A DNA stretch of 32,490 nt from JAFAXD01 sp035472475 (GCA_035472475.1 DATIPA010000225.1:1-32490); one strand, 5' to 3'. Counted from the stretch's first letter, positions 1 through 7,914 are shown. Translations and numbers: made by a program. The notes: a model not told the origin generated them from the sequence alone.

Positions 1-717
1 ATCAAGCACAAAACCCTTGAGCTTGTCGGCCGGGATCTGATCGGTCAGGTCCTTGATCGCCTTCTTCAGGCCCTCGGTGGTCTGATCGTTGAACTGGGTG
101 ATGCGGATATAGCCGACGTCATCCTCGACCTTCGAGCGCACTGGGCGCACCAGGATGACGTCGCGCACGATCGCAATGTCGAGCGGCTTGTCCACACCCT
201 TGCGCATCACCTTCAGGGTGATCTTGGTGTTCGGCGCGCCGCGCATCTTCTCGACCGCCTGGTTGAGCGTCAGCCCCTGCACCGCTTCGTCGTCCAGATG
301 CGTGATCACGTCGCCGGCGCGGATCCCGGCCTTCGCGGCCGGCGTATCGTCGATCGGCGCCACCACCTTGATAAGCCCGTCTTCCATCGTGACTTCAATC
401 CCAAGCCCACCAAACTTGCCTGTCACCTGGTTCTGCATTTCGTTCAGGCTTTTAGGGTCGAGGTAGCTTGAGTGCGGATCGAGCCCGTTGAGCATGCCGT
501 TGATGGCACCTTCGACCAGCTTCGAATCATCCGGCTTCTCGACGTAGTGCGAACGCACGCGTTCGAAGATGTCACCGAACAGATTGAGCTGGCGATAGGT
601 GTCGCCAACTGCCGCCCGCGCGCTTGTACCAATCCACAACGGCGGCTGAGTGATCAGGACCGTGAGCCCGGCACCGACGACTGCACCAGCGAGAAGCAAA
701 GATGTCTTGCGCATCAT
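1..717 (-). CDS. ctpA: Carboxyl-terminal processing protease CtpA (S41), partial
   Basis: This is the N-terminal 239 residues of an S41-family carboxyl-terminal protease; the catalytic Ser/Lys half lies beyond the window edge. The family cleaves C-terminal tails of envelope proteins in the periplasm. An N-terminal hydrophobic segment (about residues 5-25) acts as signal or anchor. It is followed by the S41 N-terminal helical region with the NGMLNGLDPHSSYLD motif (around residues 72-87) and a PDZ domain (about 95-175). I chose the ATG at 717 because it forms an ATGA overlap with the stop codon of the upstream EnvC-like gene, and an AAGG lies about 8 bases upstream. The overlap implies translational coupling with a murein hydrolase activator, which fits a cell-wall role. 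Family assignment is very secure; the specific substrate is unknown. Confidence 0.95.
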   Translation of the reverse strand, partial: MMRKTSLLLAGAVVGAGLTVLITQPPLWIGTSARAAVGDTYRQLNLFGDIFERVRSHYVEKPDDSKLVEGAINGMLNGLDPHSSYLDPKSLNEMQNQVTGKFGGLGIEVTMEDGLIKVVAPIDDTPAAKAGIRAGDVITHLDDEAVQGLTLNQAVEKMRGAPNTKITLKVMRKGVDKPLDIAIVRDVILVRPVRSKVEDDVGYIRITQFNDQTTEGLKKAIKDLTDQIPADKLKGFVLD

Positions 718-2006
718 CCGCGAACCTTCTTGTCGTTGTCGTTTGTCGCCCACCACGGAGCCGGGTCAACCGGTACTCCGTCTTTTCGAAACTCCACGTA
801 AAGTGCCGGCGGACGCGGGCCGGCGAGCACGGCGGCCACGCCGGTAGCGCCCTCTCCCATGACGGCAACCGGCTCCCCGGTCAATACGAATTGGCCAACG
901 TCGACCGAAATACGGTCCATGCCGGCCACCAGCACGTGGTACCCACTGCCGGCATTCAGGATCAACAACTGGCCGTAGGAACGATACGGCGCCGCGTAGA
1001 CCACCCATCCGTCGCATGGGGCTGTCACCTGGGCGCCGGGACGGGTCACGATTGTGATCCCCTTTTCGGTGCCACCGACTCCATCGGGTGCTCCGAAACT
1101 CTTGGTCTTCACGCCATTCACCGGTAGCGGCAGAAGTCCCTTGGCTGAAGCAAATGCGACCGCGGGACTGAGCCCGCTTGGACCGGCAGCGTTGTCGTCG
1201 CTTCGTCGCACGACAGCCCGAGGCGGACGCGCCGCCGCGTCTTGCTCAAGCTTGGTAATCAGGTCTCTGAGGTTGTCGATCTGGCGTCCCAATTGCGCGG
1301 CGCGCTGGCGCTCGGCATCCAGAGCAGTGCCGACCTCCGTCTGCCGCTTCTGACGCTCGGCAATGAGCGCTGACATGCGGAGGCGCTCCTGCGACAAAGC
1401 CGTAAGATCGGCGGTCAGCTTGCCGCGCTCGGCGCTGATGTCGGCGCGCAGGCGCACAAGGTTCGTCAAGTCGGTGGCAAGCGCCTCCGCTTGGCCGCGC
1501 ATGTCGGGCAACACGGCGCCGAGCAACATGGCGGCACGCAGCGACTCGAGTGCATCTTCGGGGCGCACGAGCAGCGCGGGCGGCGGCCTGCGGCCTATGC
1601 GCTGGAGCGCCGCGAGCACTTCGGCGATGACCGCCCGGCGGCTCTCGAGCGAGACCCGCAGCGCGCGCTCGCTGTCATCCATGGGCTGCAACCGCGCCTC
1701 CGCAGCCGCGATCCGATCCTCAACAAGCCGGACACGCCCCGCCGTTTCGACAAGGGCCGCACTGAGCTTCCTACGATCCTCGCCGAGGGTGTTGATCTCG
1801 CGCTGCAGCTTTTCTGTAGTCTCGGCCGACTGCTTCTGCGCGCCGCGCAAAAGTTCCAGTTCGCGGTTGCGCTGTTTGAGCGCTTCCGCCGGAGCGGTGC
1901 CGGAGGGCGCCGACGTCTGGGCGAGCGCCGGGAGACCCATACCGAAGGCGGCAAGCCCGGCAGCGATCGCGGCCCGACTGGGCGGACAATGCAATGTGAG
2001 GGTCAT
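714..2006 (-). CDS. EnvC-like murein hydrolase activator (degenerate LytM/M23)
   Basis: The 430-residue protein has a signal peptide (about residues 1-30, ending in LPALAQ), a long Gln/Glu/Arg-rich coiled coil (about 35-250), a low-complexity linker, and a C-terminal M23/LytM domain (about 300-410). The expected zinc-binding His of the FGxxxxxxxxHxG stretch is replaced by Lys (GTEKGI), and the HxH pair is not intact. It is therefore probably a non-catalytic activator of amidases, as in EnvC, and not an endopeptidase. The reading frame stays open to 2141, but the ATG at 2006 is preferred because the signal peptide begins there; its ribosome site is weak. Its stop overlaps the ctpA start. A sigma-54-type site lies about 70 bp upstream. 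Family is confident; the partner amidase is inferred. Confidence 0.88.
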   Translation of the reverse strand: MTLTLHCPPSRAAIAAGLAAFGMGLPALAQTSAPSGTAPAEALKQRNRELELLRGAQKQSAETTEKLQREINTLGEDRRKLSAALVETAGRVRLVEDRIAAAEARLQPMDDSERALRVSLESRRAVIAEVLAALQRIGRRPPPALLVRPEDALESLRAAMLLGAVLPDMRGQAEALATDLTNLVRLRADISAERGKLTADLTALSQERLRMSALIAERQKRQTEVGTALDAERQRAAQLGRQIDNLRDLITKLEQDAAARPPRAVVRRSDDNAAGPSGLSPAVAFASAKGLLPLPVNGVKTKSFGAPDGVGGTEKGITIVTRPGAQVTAPCDGWVVYAAPYRSYGQLLILNAGSGYHVLVAGMDRISVDVGQFVLTGEPVAVMGEGATGVAAVLAGPRPPALYVEFRKDGVPVDPAPWWATNDNDKKVRG

Positions 2007-2074
2007 GCCCAATCTGCAAATGCTGCCGTAGAAGATCGTCGTCACGCTCGCTACGCGTTGCGTCACAATCAATC

Positions 2075-2089
2075 GCAAACGCCGTGCCA
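2075..2089 (-). promoter_or_regulatory. Candidate sigma-54 (-24/-12) promoter for envC-ctpA
   Basis: On the minus strand this reads TGGCACGGCGTTTGC, which matches TGGCAC-N5-TTGC at every specified base with correct GG-to-GC spacing. A transcript would start near 2063, about 57 bases before the preferred envC start. It lies between the terminator-like hairpin after rlmH and the envC start, where a promoter is expected. I saw no enhancer-binding site, so function is inferred from the match alone, and a chance match in GC-rich DNA is possible. Confidence 0.4.
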
Positions 2090-2174
2090 AGCCCGGTCTA
2101 TCGTGGTTATGTAAGACCATAATGAGGCGGCAGCTTGACACGGTCGTGTGATCGAAGCGTTAGCGCACGCGTCG

Positions 2175-2205
2175 AAAAAAGTGCCGAAAAACGCTATTTT
2201 CGCGG
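2175..2205 (-). terminator. Probable intrinsic terminator after rlmH
   Basis: Read on the minus strand, a GCCG arm (2205-2202) pairs with CGGC (2186-2183). A/T pairs extend the stem, with one mismatch, around a short loop, and a run of six T follows (2180-2175). It begins about 6 bases beyond the rlmH stop. It would separate rlmH from envC, which then needs its own promoter. The stem is imperfect, so strength is uncertain. Confidence 0.5.
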
Positions 2206-2210
2206 CTTTC

Positions 2211-2696
2211 TCAGGCGCGATGGTAAGGGTGGCCCGATAACATCGTTGCCACCCGGTAAAGCTGCTCCAGCAGCATGATTCGGACGAGCTGATGGGGCCA
2301 GGTCGCGGTCCCAAACGCCAGCACCAAGTCGGCACCCCGTGTGAGATCGCCGGCCAGGCCGTCCGCCCCGCCGATGAGAAAATAGGCGCTCGCCCGGCCG
2401 TTGTCGCGCCAGCGCATCAGCCGCTGCGCCAACGCCTCGCTGGTAAGCGATTGCCCAGAGGCATCCAGCGCAAGCCGGACATGATCGCCCGACATCAGCG
2501 CTGCCAGGGCGGCGCCCTCCTGCGCGATGCGGTCTTCCGGACGGCGCGCCCGGCTCTCCTCGATCTCAACGACCTCGATCGAATTGAAGCCAAGGGCGCG
2601 GCAGAGCTTGCCGACACGTTCCCGGTAGCGCTCGGCGAGCTCGCGCTCGGGGCCAGCCTTGAGACGGCCGACCGCGGCCACAACCAGGCGCATCAC
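2211..2696 (-). CDS. rlmH: 23S rRNA (pseudouridine-1915-N3)-methyltransferase RlmH
   Basis: This 161-residue SPOUT-class methyltransferase matches RlmH in length and layout. It would use S-adenosylmethionine to methylate pseudouridine 1915 in helix 69 of 23S rRNA in the assembled 70S ribosome. The SAM-binding knot loop shows as YFLIGGADG (about residues 105-113), and the family's C-terminal signature HPYHR (about 156-160) ends the protein. It sits 59 bases downstream of rsfS, another ribosome-associated gene, in an order common in Gram-negative genomes. Two adjacent Met codons make the exact start uncertain by one residue. Confidence 0.97.
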   Translation of the reverse strand: MMRLVVAAVGRLKAGPERELAERYRERVGKLCRALGFNSIEVVEIEESRARRPEDRIAQEGAALAALMSGDHVRLALDASGQSLTSEALAQRLMRWRDNGRASAYFLIGGADGLAGDLTRGADLVLAFGTATWPHQLVRIMLLEQLYRVATMLSGHPYHRA

Positions 2697-2755
2697 TCAG
2701 GCTCCGGCACCGTTCGCCGGGTCCAACGGGTACCCGCGGCCACCCGACCGAGCGA

Positions 2756-3166
2756 TCAGCTCACCCGTCGCTGATCGTACCCTGATACCCACATCTTCTC
2801 CAGACCGTAGAAGGTGCGGACTTCCGGCCGAAACACGTGAATGATGACGTCACCCGCATCGATGAGCACCCAATCGGCGTTCGGCATGCCTTCGACCCGG
2901 GTCTTGATGCCGGCCCGGCCGAGATCCTCGATCACCCGATCGGCGATCGAGCCGACATGGCGATTGGAGCGGCCGCTGGATACGACCATGTAATCGCCGA
3001 TACTGGATTTACCGTGGAGGTCGATGGTGACGATGTCCTCGGCCTTCATATCGTCAAGCTGGGCGAGGACCATTTGGAGTATCTCCTGAGCATCAGGAAT
3101 CCGCGTGTCAGGATCCGGCTTGGAGACGCGTGCGGGCGTGCTTTGGATGCGTGCCCGAAAGACCAA
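2756..3166 (-). CDS. rsfS: Ribosomal silencing factor RsfS
   Basis: RsfS (Iojap/DUF143 family) binds ribosomal protein uL14 and blocks subunit joining when nutrients are scarce. The core is clear: the stretch from LAQLDDMKAEDIVTIDL (about residues 34-50), then GDYMVVSSGRSNRHV (about 57-71) and the DVIIHVFRPEVRTFYGLE region near the C terminus. The start is uncertain. The longest supported reading uses a TTG at 3166 (136 residues), with an AAGGAAGG purine stretch rather far upstream. The first in-frame ATG would give a protein beginning inside the conserved core, so the non-ATG start is preferred. It lies downstream of nadD, as in many bacteria. Confidence 0.93.
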   Translation of the reverse strand: MVFRARIQSTPARVSKPDPDTRIPDAQEILQMVLAQLDDMKAEDIVTIDLHGKSSIGDYMVVSSGRSNRHVGSIADRVIEDLGRAGIKTRVEGMPNADWVLIDAGDVIIHVFRPEVRTFYGLEKMWVSGYDQRRVS

Positions 3167-3306
3167 GGATGTGTTCAGGGGCCCTTCCTTTCGCCTTAGG
3201 GCCTCGGGGCTCGCCGAGGCCCGATTCTCAAGATATGCGCAGCTGGTTAACGGAAATCAACCATAGCCCAACGCACCCCCCAATATAAGCACGCGGTGTG
3301 CCAGTT

Positions 3307-3939
3307 TCATGACTCGCGCCGGGCCCGCAAGGCGGTCGAGGAGAGCGGCGATTTGAGCCCGTGTAGAAAGACCCACGCCGGTGGCGACCGATAAGGCAGC
3401 GACCACGCCTCCCCTTCGGGAATCCGGGCTCGCGCAAGCGCCTGACCGGCGACGCTCGCGCCCGCGTAGAGGCTCGGACCCAGCCGATCAACCACCGCAA
3501 ACGGGATCATCGCGGCGATCGCCCGCCATTTCTGCCAACGGTGGAACCCGCGCAAATTGTCTGCACCCATGATCCAAACGAAGTGGACGTCGCGGCAGCG
3601 GGACAGGATGTAAGCGATCGTGTCGTAGGTGTAGCGCGTGCCGATCTGAGCCTCGATGGCGCTGACATCAATGCGCGGATGCTGCGTTAAGGCGCGAACC
3701 GCAGCGACGCGCCGCTCGAGGGAATCGAGGTGGCGCGTGTCCTTGAGCGGATTGCCGGGCGTAACCAGCCACCAGACCCGGTCGAGACCGATCCGCTTCA
3801 TGGCGAGGAGACTCGCCGCCAAGTGAGCACGGTGGGGCGGATCGAACGTGCCGCCGAACAGCCCGATCTTCAATCCCGGCGCGTGGGGAGGAAGGACAGC
3901 TCGTTCGCGTTTGGGCGCCCGAGACCGTTCACATGTCAC
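3307..3939 (-). CDS. nadD: Nicotinate-nucleotide adenylyltransferase NadD
   Basis: NadD transfers AMP from ATP to nicotinate mononucleotide, making the deamido-NAD precursor. The nucleotidyltransferase signature GGTFDPPHRAH sits at about residues 29-39, and the C-terminal ATP-binding SSTALR motif is at about 200-205. The 210-residue length is normal. The start is a GTG at 3939 that overlaps the proA stop as GTGA, implying coupled translation from proA. About 140 bases separate it from rsfS; that spacer holds a weaker sigma-54-like sequence (3289-3303). Confidence 0.96.
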   Translation of the reverse strand: MTCERSRAPKRERAVLPPHAPGLKIGLFGGTFDPPHRAHLAASLLAMKRIGLDRVWWLVTPGNPLKDTRHLDSLERRVAAVRALTQHPRIDVSAIEAQIGTRYTYDTIAYILSRCRDVHFVWIMGADNLRGFHRWQKWRAIAAMIPFAVVDRLGPSLYAGASVAGQALARARIPEGEAWSLPYRSPPAWVFLHGLKSPLSSTALRARRES

Positions 3940-5249
3940 GGTCTGATCTGCCCGCTGCCATGGATGCGATACTTGAAGGTCGTCAGTTGTTCGACCCCGA
4001 CCGGTCCCCGCGCGTGCAGCCGGCCAGTCGCAATGCCGATCTCGGCCCCGAAGCCGAACTCGCCGCCGTCGGCAAATTGGGTCGAAGCGTTGTGCAAGAC
4101 GATCGCCGAGTCGACGTTGGTAAGGAACTTCTCCGCCGCCGCGCGATCCTGCGTAACGATCGCGTCGGTGTGATGCGATCCGTGACCCTCGATGTGTGCG
4201 ATTGCGCCGTCGACCCCTTCCACGACTTTGGCGGCGATGATCGCATCGAGATATTCGGTCGACCAGTCAGATTCGCTTGCTGGCTTCACTCGCGGATCAA
4301 TTTTGCGAGTCTCGGGATCACCGCGCACTTCGCAGCCCGCCTCGAGCAACATGACAACCAATGGAGCGAGATGCGTAGCGGCGCAGGCACGATCGACGAG
4401 GAGCGTCTCGGCGGCGCCGCACACGCCGGTGCGCCGCAGTTTGGCGTTGAGCAGGATCGCCTTTGCCATTGCGAGCTCGGCGGCACCGTCGACGTAGATG
4501 TGGCAATTGCCGTCCAGATGCGCGAACACCGGAACGTGCGCCTCGGCCTGCACGCGCGCGACCAAACCTTTGCCGCCGCGCGGCACCAGCACATCGATTG
4601 CCCCGTCGAGGCCGCGCAACATTTCACCGACGGCAGCGCGGTCGCGGGTCGGCACCAACGCGATCGCGTCGTGCGGGAGGCCGGTGGCAGTCAGCCCCGC
4701 GGACAGCGCGCCATGAATCGCGCGCGCGGAGCGAAAGCTCTCCGAGCCGCCGCGAAGAATGACAGCGTTGCCGGCCTTCAATGCCAGTGCGCCGGCATCC
4801 GCGGTTACGTTGGGCCGGCTCTCATAGATCACGCCGATAACCCCGAGCGGGACGCGCACGCGTTCGATCCGCAGCCCGTTTGGTCGTGTCCAGGCGTCTA
4901 TGACGGTCCCGACCGGATCGGGCAGCGCGCGTACGACGCCGACCCCATCCGCCATGGCAGCGACGCGCCTCTCGTCGAGTTGCAACCGGTCGACGAACGC
5001 TGAGGTTGCGCCGCCGGTTTTGGCCTCGGCGACATCGTCCGTGTTGGCGTCAAGGATTTCACCTGCCGCGTTCCGGATGGCCGCCGCCATGGCGGCGAGC
5101 GCGGCGTCCTTCTGCTCTTCGGGAGCGAGCGCCATCACGCGCGCGGCCGCCTTGGCACGGCGGCCGATGTCGCCCATGATGACCCCGATATCCCCGGAGT
5201 TATCAACTGTTTTCAGCGGCGCTGTCACAATCTGACATCCATATGTCAC
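3936..5249 (-). CDS. proA: Gamma-glutamyl phosphate reductase ProA
   Basis: ProA reduces gamma-glutamyl phosphate to glutamate-5-semialdehyde with NADPH, the second step of proline synthesis. The aldehyde-dehydrogenase-type fold is evident. The catalytic Cys lies in RRTGVCGAAET (Cys about 277), preceded by the GVIGVIYESRPNVT stretch, and HHTDAI follows near residue 370. Two GTG starts are possible: 5249 (437 residues, AGGA about 7 bases upstream) and 5228 (430 residues, beginning TAPLKTVD, which resembles relatives I recall). A TATAAA sequence about 20 bases upstream of 5249 may be the -10 of its promoter. The gene heads the minus-strand block and is coupled to nadD; proB is not in the window. 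Confidence 0.96.
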   Translation of the reverse strand: MTYGCQIVTAPLKTVDNSGDIGVIMGDIGRRAKAAARVMALAPEEQKDAALAAMAAAIRNAAGEILDANTDDVAEAKTGGATSAFVDRLQLDERRVAAMADGVGVVRALPDPVGTVIDAWTRPNGLRIERVRVPLGVIGVIYESRPNVTADAGALALKAGNAVILRGGSESFRSARAIHGALSAGLTATGLPHDAIALVPTRDRAAVGEMLRGLDGAIDVLVPRGGKGLVARVQAEAHVPVFAHLDGNCHIYVDGAAELAMAKAILLNAKLRRTGVCGAAETLLVDRACAATHLAPLVVMLLEAGCEVRGDPETRKIDPRVKPASESDWSTEYLDAIIAAKVVEGVDGAIAHIEGHGSHHTDAIVTQDRAAAEKFLTNVDSAIVLHNASTQFADGGEFGFGAEIGIATGRLHARGPVGVEQLTTFKYRIHGSGQIRP

Positions 5250-5413
5250 AAGTGTTTCCTAGCATTTTTTATAGCAAGCTGCGAGTTCGCCTGCTTGTCG
5301 CGCACTCTTGCAATTTACAGGTAATTGTCCCCGCAATTCTTCCAACGGTTGGGGAAACTTCGGTGCCCGGACACGTTGTCCTCGTCGCTCGTAGCTCTGT
5401 AGGAGAGTGATTC

Positions 5414-5644
5414 ATGGCTGTACGCCAACTCCCGAGCCGATTTCCGGTCGGCACCCGTTATGTGATCGAAGGCCACCGCGGCGAAGAGGGTGAACTGTGC
5501 GTGGTTTCGCGCAAGATCATCATGCCGAACGGCAAGTCTTTCGATCTCAAGGACGGCGTCAAGATCGGCCGCATCAGCTTCGCCCGGCCGCGCGCCGCCC
5601 GGCTCAAGGAGCATCGTCAACGCCAGCGTTCCAATTCGGATTGA
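5414..5644 (+). CDS. Conserved small hypothetical protein (76 aa)
   Basis: This short protein starts at an ATG with a strong AGGAGAG ribosome site 6 bases upstream. It has no signal peptide or membrane segment. The N-terminal half is compact and mixed in charge (VGTRYVIEGHRGEEGELCVVSRKI), with one Cys at about residue 29. The C terminus is a basic tail rich in Arg, Lys, Gln and His. It lies divergently from proA, with 164 bases between them. I do not recognise a characterised family. The ribosome site and codon use support a real gene; a basic tail could suit nucleic-acid or protein binding, but that is only a guess. Confidence 0.75.
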   Translation: MAVRQLPSRFPVGTRYVIEGHRGEEGELCVVSRKIIMPNGKSFDLKDGVKIGRISFARPRAARLKEHRQRQRSNSD

Positions 5645-5742
5645 CGGTCTTACCCCTTGCATTCCTCGCCCGGCGGCGTTTGTTGCAGTCGACGGTGAGG
5701 CAAGGGCTGCCGGGTCCATCCTTGCCACGCAAGGGGGCGCCG

Positions 5743-6090
5743 TTGGCAATCACTCATCAATCGACCATCTACAAGATTTGCCGGCCCGATGAATGGGCGG
5801 AGGCCGAACGCGCGGGCGTCTTCCGTGGTTCACCTGACGACAAGCGTGATGGCTTCATCCATTTCTCGACCGCCGTGCAAATTCCCGAAACCGTCGAGAA
5901 ATACTTTGCCGGCGAGTCTGACCTGGTGCTGGTCGCGGTCGACGCCGCCAAACTCGGTGCAGCGTTGAAATGGGAACCGTCCCGAGGCGGCGCGTTGTTC
6001 CCGCACCTCTATGGCGATTTGTCGCTGACCGCCGTGCTTTGGAGCCGTGCGCTGGCCTCGATCACCGATTTCAAACAGCTGGCGCAATAA
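5743..6090 (+). CDS. DUF952 domain-containing protein
   Basis: The 115-residue product matches the DUF952 family along its whole length. The N terminus has TIYKICRPDEW, followed by GFIHFST (about residues 37-43), ending in the FPHLYGDL motif (about 86-93). No biochemical function is established for the family that I know of. No ATG is available near the domain start. The TTG at 5743 is chosen because AAGGGGG sits about 6 bases upstream and the domain begins right after it. The last 82 bases overlap the convergent CWC-family gene on the other strand. It is likely cytosolic, with no signal or membrane segment. Confidence 0.88.
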   Translation: MAITHQSTIYKICRPDEWAEAERAGVFRGSPDDKRDGFIHFSTAVQIPETVEKYFAGESDLVLVAVDAAKLGAALKWEPSRGGALFPHLYGDLSLTAVLWSRALASITDFKQLAQ

Positions 6091-6209
6091 CAGCCGACCT
6101 GCGGGTCGGGAACCGCGAGCGGAGCTACGTGCTCACACCAACAATCGCCCGGATTGCAGGTCATCGGCACGCCGCACCGACTGCAGCGCGCATTTGGTAT
6201 CGTTGTCAT
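6009..6209 (-). CDS. Cysteine-rich CWC family protein
   Basis: A 66-residue protein with the Cys-rich CWC layout: Cys at about 9, 12, 18, 23, 25, 40, 42 and 45, including the GDCWC pentapeptide that names the family. The pattern suggests metal, probably zinc, binding, but no function is established. The ATG at 6209 overlaps the stop of the upstream membrane-protein gene as ATGA, so the two are probably translated together, downstream of rlmN. The final 27 or so codons, including Cys42 and Cys45, are antisense to the end of the DUF952 gene. The frame is open further upstream, but that part is only the shadow of the membrane-protein gene. Confidence 0.8.
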   Translation of the reverse strand: MTTIPNARCSRCGVPMTCNPGDCWCEHVAPLAVPDPQVGCYCASCLKSVIEASARLQSTAVSDKSP

Positions 6210-6685
6210 CGCTTCATCACCGGCGCCAGTTGCGTCGCGGGTCGAAACAGCGGCTTCCAGAAGCCCGCGTTCCACCCGGCCACGAGCCAGTAGCTGAAGC
6301 CGGCCGCAATCCCGGCTGCAACAATGATCTTCGGATCGTTCAAAAACGCATACTCGTCCCGCATTTCGCTCGTTGCCGACCATCCGACCCACGCGGAAAG
6401 CCCACCGTTGAGCGCATGATAACTCCACGAGCGAATCGCAAATGTTTCGGCGGTGAGAGCCCCGATCGCGGCCGGCGCCATCATGAATGTTGCGTAGATG
6501 CCGATGCCGAACAGCAGCAGGGGTCCTGCCAATACATCGCCCTGTTGTCGCTGATAAAAGCCGGCCAACGTCTGCATTGTACTCCAATGCGCGATGATCA
6601 GCGTCGCCACCGCCGCCAGTACGGCGACGAGCGCGCCCAACGGTACGAGCAGAAAACGCAGGATCACGCGGCCGACCATGTCCAT
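6206..6685 (-). CDS. Small integral membrane protein, unknown function
   Basis: This 159-residue protein has at least three clear hydrophobic segments (about residues 7-31, 52-76 and 119-140) and a weaker one near 85-100. It looks like an inner-membrane protein without a cleaved signal. I do not recognise a characterised family. The ATG at 6685 lies 2 bases after the rlmN stop, and its own stop overlaps the CWC gene start. rlmN, this gene and the CWC gene therefore form a tight three-gene unit. No catalytic motif is visible. Reality of the gene is well supported by hydrophobic pattern and spacing; function is open. Confidence 0.82.
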   Translation of the reverse strand: MDMVGRVILRFLLVPLGALVAVLAAVATLIIAHWSTMQTLAGFYQRQQGDVLAGPLLLFGIGIYATFMMAPAAIGALTAETFAIRSWSYHALNGGLSAWVGWSATSEMRDEYAFLNDPKIIVAAGIAAGFSYWLVAGWNAGFWKPLFRPATQLAPVMKR

Positions 6686-6687
6686 TG

Positions 6688-7914
6688 CTAGTCTGTCATC
6701 GCCATGGCGCGCAGTGCCAGACGCTCACGCGCCGAAAGCTTTTCGGTGGCGCTCTTGAGCTGGCCACATGCGGCCAGGATGTCGCGCCCGCGCGGGGTGC
6801 GCACCGGCGATGCGAAACCGGCATTGAATATGATCTCAGAGAACTTTTCGATCTGCTCCCAGTCGGAGCATTCATAAGCCGATCCAGGCCATGGGTTGAA
6901 CGGAATAAGGTTGATCTTGGCCGGGATGCCCTTGAGCAATCTTACCAGCGCCTTCGCATCGGCAAGGCTATCGTTGACGCCCTTGAGCATCACATACTCG
7001 AACGTGATGCGGCGCGCGTTGCTGAGCCCCGGATAGTCGCGGCACGCCGCGAGCAACTCACTGATCGGATATTTGCGGTTGAGCGGAACAAGTCGGGCGC
7101 GCAGGTCATCGCGCACCGCGTGCAGGGACACCGCCAGCATGACCCCGATTTCCGCGCCCGCGCGCACGATATTGGGGACCACCCCGGAGGTCGAGAGCGT
7201 GATCTTGCGCTTGGAAATCCCGATGCCGTCGCCATCGGCCACAATCAGCAAGGCGTCGCGCACCGCGTCGAAATTGTAGAGCGGCTCGCCCATGCCCATC
7301 ATGACGATGTTGGTGATGAGCCGGCCCCCGTCCGCCCCATGGCTGCGCTGCGGCGTGCGGGCGGTCCAATCCCCCAGTTGGTCGCGCGCAACGAGAATCT
7401 GCCCGACGATTTCCTCCGCGGTAAGATTACGCACCAGCTGCTGGGTTCCGGTGTGACAGAACGAGCAGTTGAGCGTGCAGCCGACCTGGCTCGACACACA
7501 CAAAGTCCCGCGTCCCGCTTCCGGAATATATACGCACTCGATGTCGTGGGCGCCTTCGCCGGTATGTTGACCGGGCAAGCGCAACAGCCACTTGCGCGTC
7601 CCGTCGACCGAGACCTGTTCGGTCGCGACGACCGGCCGCGCGAGCGTGTAGCGTGCGTCGAGCGCGCCCCGCAACTCCTTCGACACGCTTGTCATCTCGT
7701 CGAATGTCTGGGCGCCGCGCAAATAGATCCAGTGCCAGAGCTGCTGGACCCGCATTGCGCGCTGCGCGGCGGGCACCCCGAGTTCGCTCAACATGTCCGC
7801 GAGCTGTGGCCGCGTCATACCGACGAGTGACGGCCGCGCCGGCGCGACATAGTGCTCGAGCGGCATCTTCTCGATTCCGCCCGTCAACTCAGGTATGCGC
7901 GCTGATGCGGTCAT
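6688..7914 (-). CDS. rlmN: Dual-specificity 23S rRNA/tRNA methyltransferase RlmN
   Basis: RlmN is a radical-SAM enzyme that methylates C2 of A2503 in 23S rRNA and A37 in tRNAs. The 4Fe-4S motif CTLNCSFC is present (Cys at about 146, 150 and 153). Both additional essential Cys residues are there: about 139 in TLCVSSQ and about 383 in ILAACGQL, matching the methyl-carrier chemistry of the family. The frame is open to 7995, but the upstream part lies in the inverted-repeat region, so the ATG at 7914 (408 residues) is preferred. An internal ATG at 7866 with GAGAAG before it is an alternative. It heads the unit with the small membrane and CWC proteins. Confidence 0.96.
   Translation of the reverse strand: MTASARIPELTGGIEKMPLEHYVAPARPSLVGMTRPQLADMLSELGVPAAQRAMRVQQLWHWIYLRGAQTFDEMTSVSKELRGALDARYTLARPVVATEQVSVDGTRKWLLRLPGQHTGEGAHDIECVYIPEAGRGTLCVSSQVGCTLNCSFCHTGTQQLVRNLTAEEIVGQILVARDQLGDWTARTPQRSHGADGGRLITNIVMMGMGEPLYNFDAVRDALLIVADGDGIGISKRKITLSTSGVVPNIVRAGAEIGVMLAVSLHAVRDDLRARLVPLNRKYPISELLAACRDYPGLSNARRITFEYVMLKGVNDSLADAKALVRLLKGIPAKINLIPFNPWPGSAYECSDWEQIEKFSEIIFNAGFASPVRTPRGRDILAACGQLKSATEKLSARERLALRAMAMTD

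Noticed and set aside
3933..5003. 356-codon open frame on the plus strand
   Set aside because: Antisense shadow of proA.
5315..5749. 144-codon open frame on the minus strand upstream of proA
   Set aside because: Opposite the 76-residue gene, which has a much better ribosome site and more natural composition.
6685..7830. 381-codon open frame on the plus strand
   Set aside because: Antisense to rlmN, which has all radical-SAM and catalytic Cys residues; no recognisable domain.
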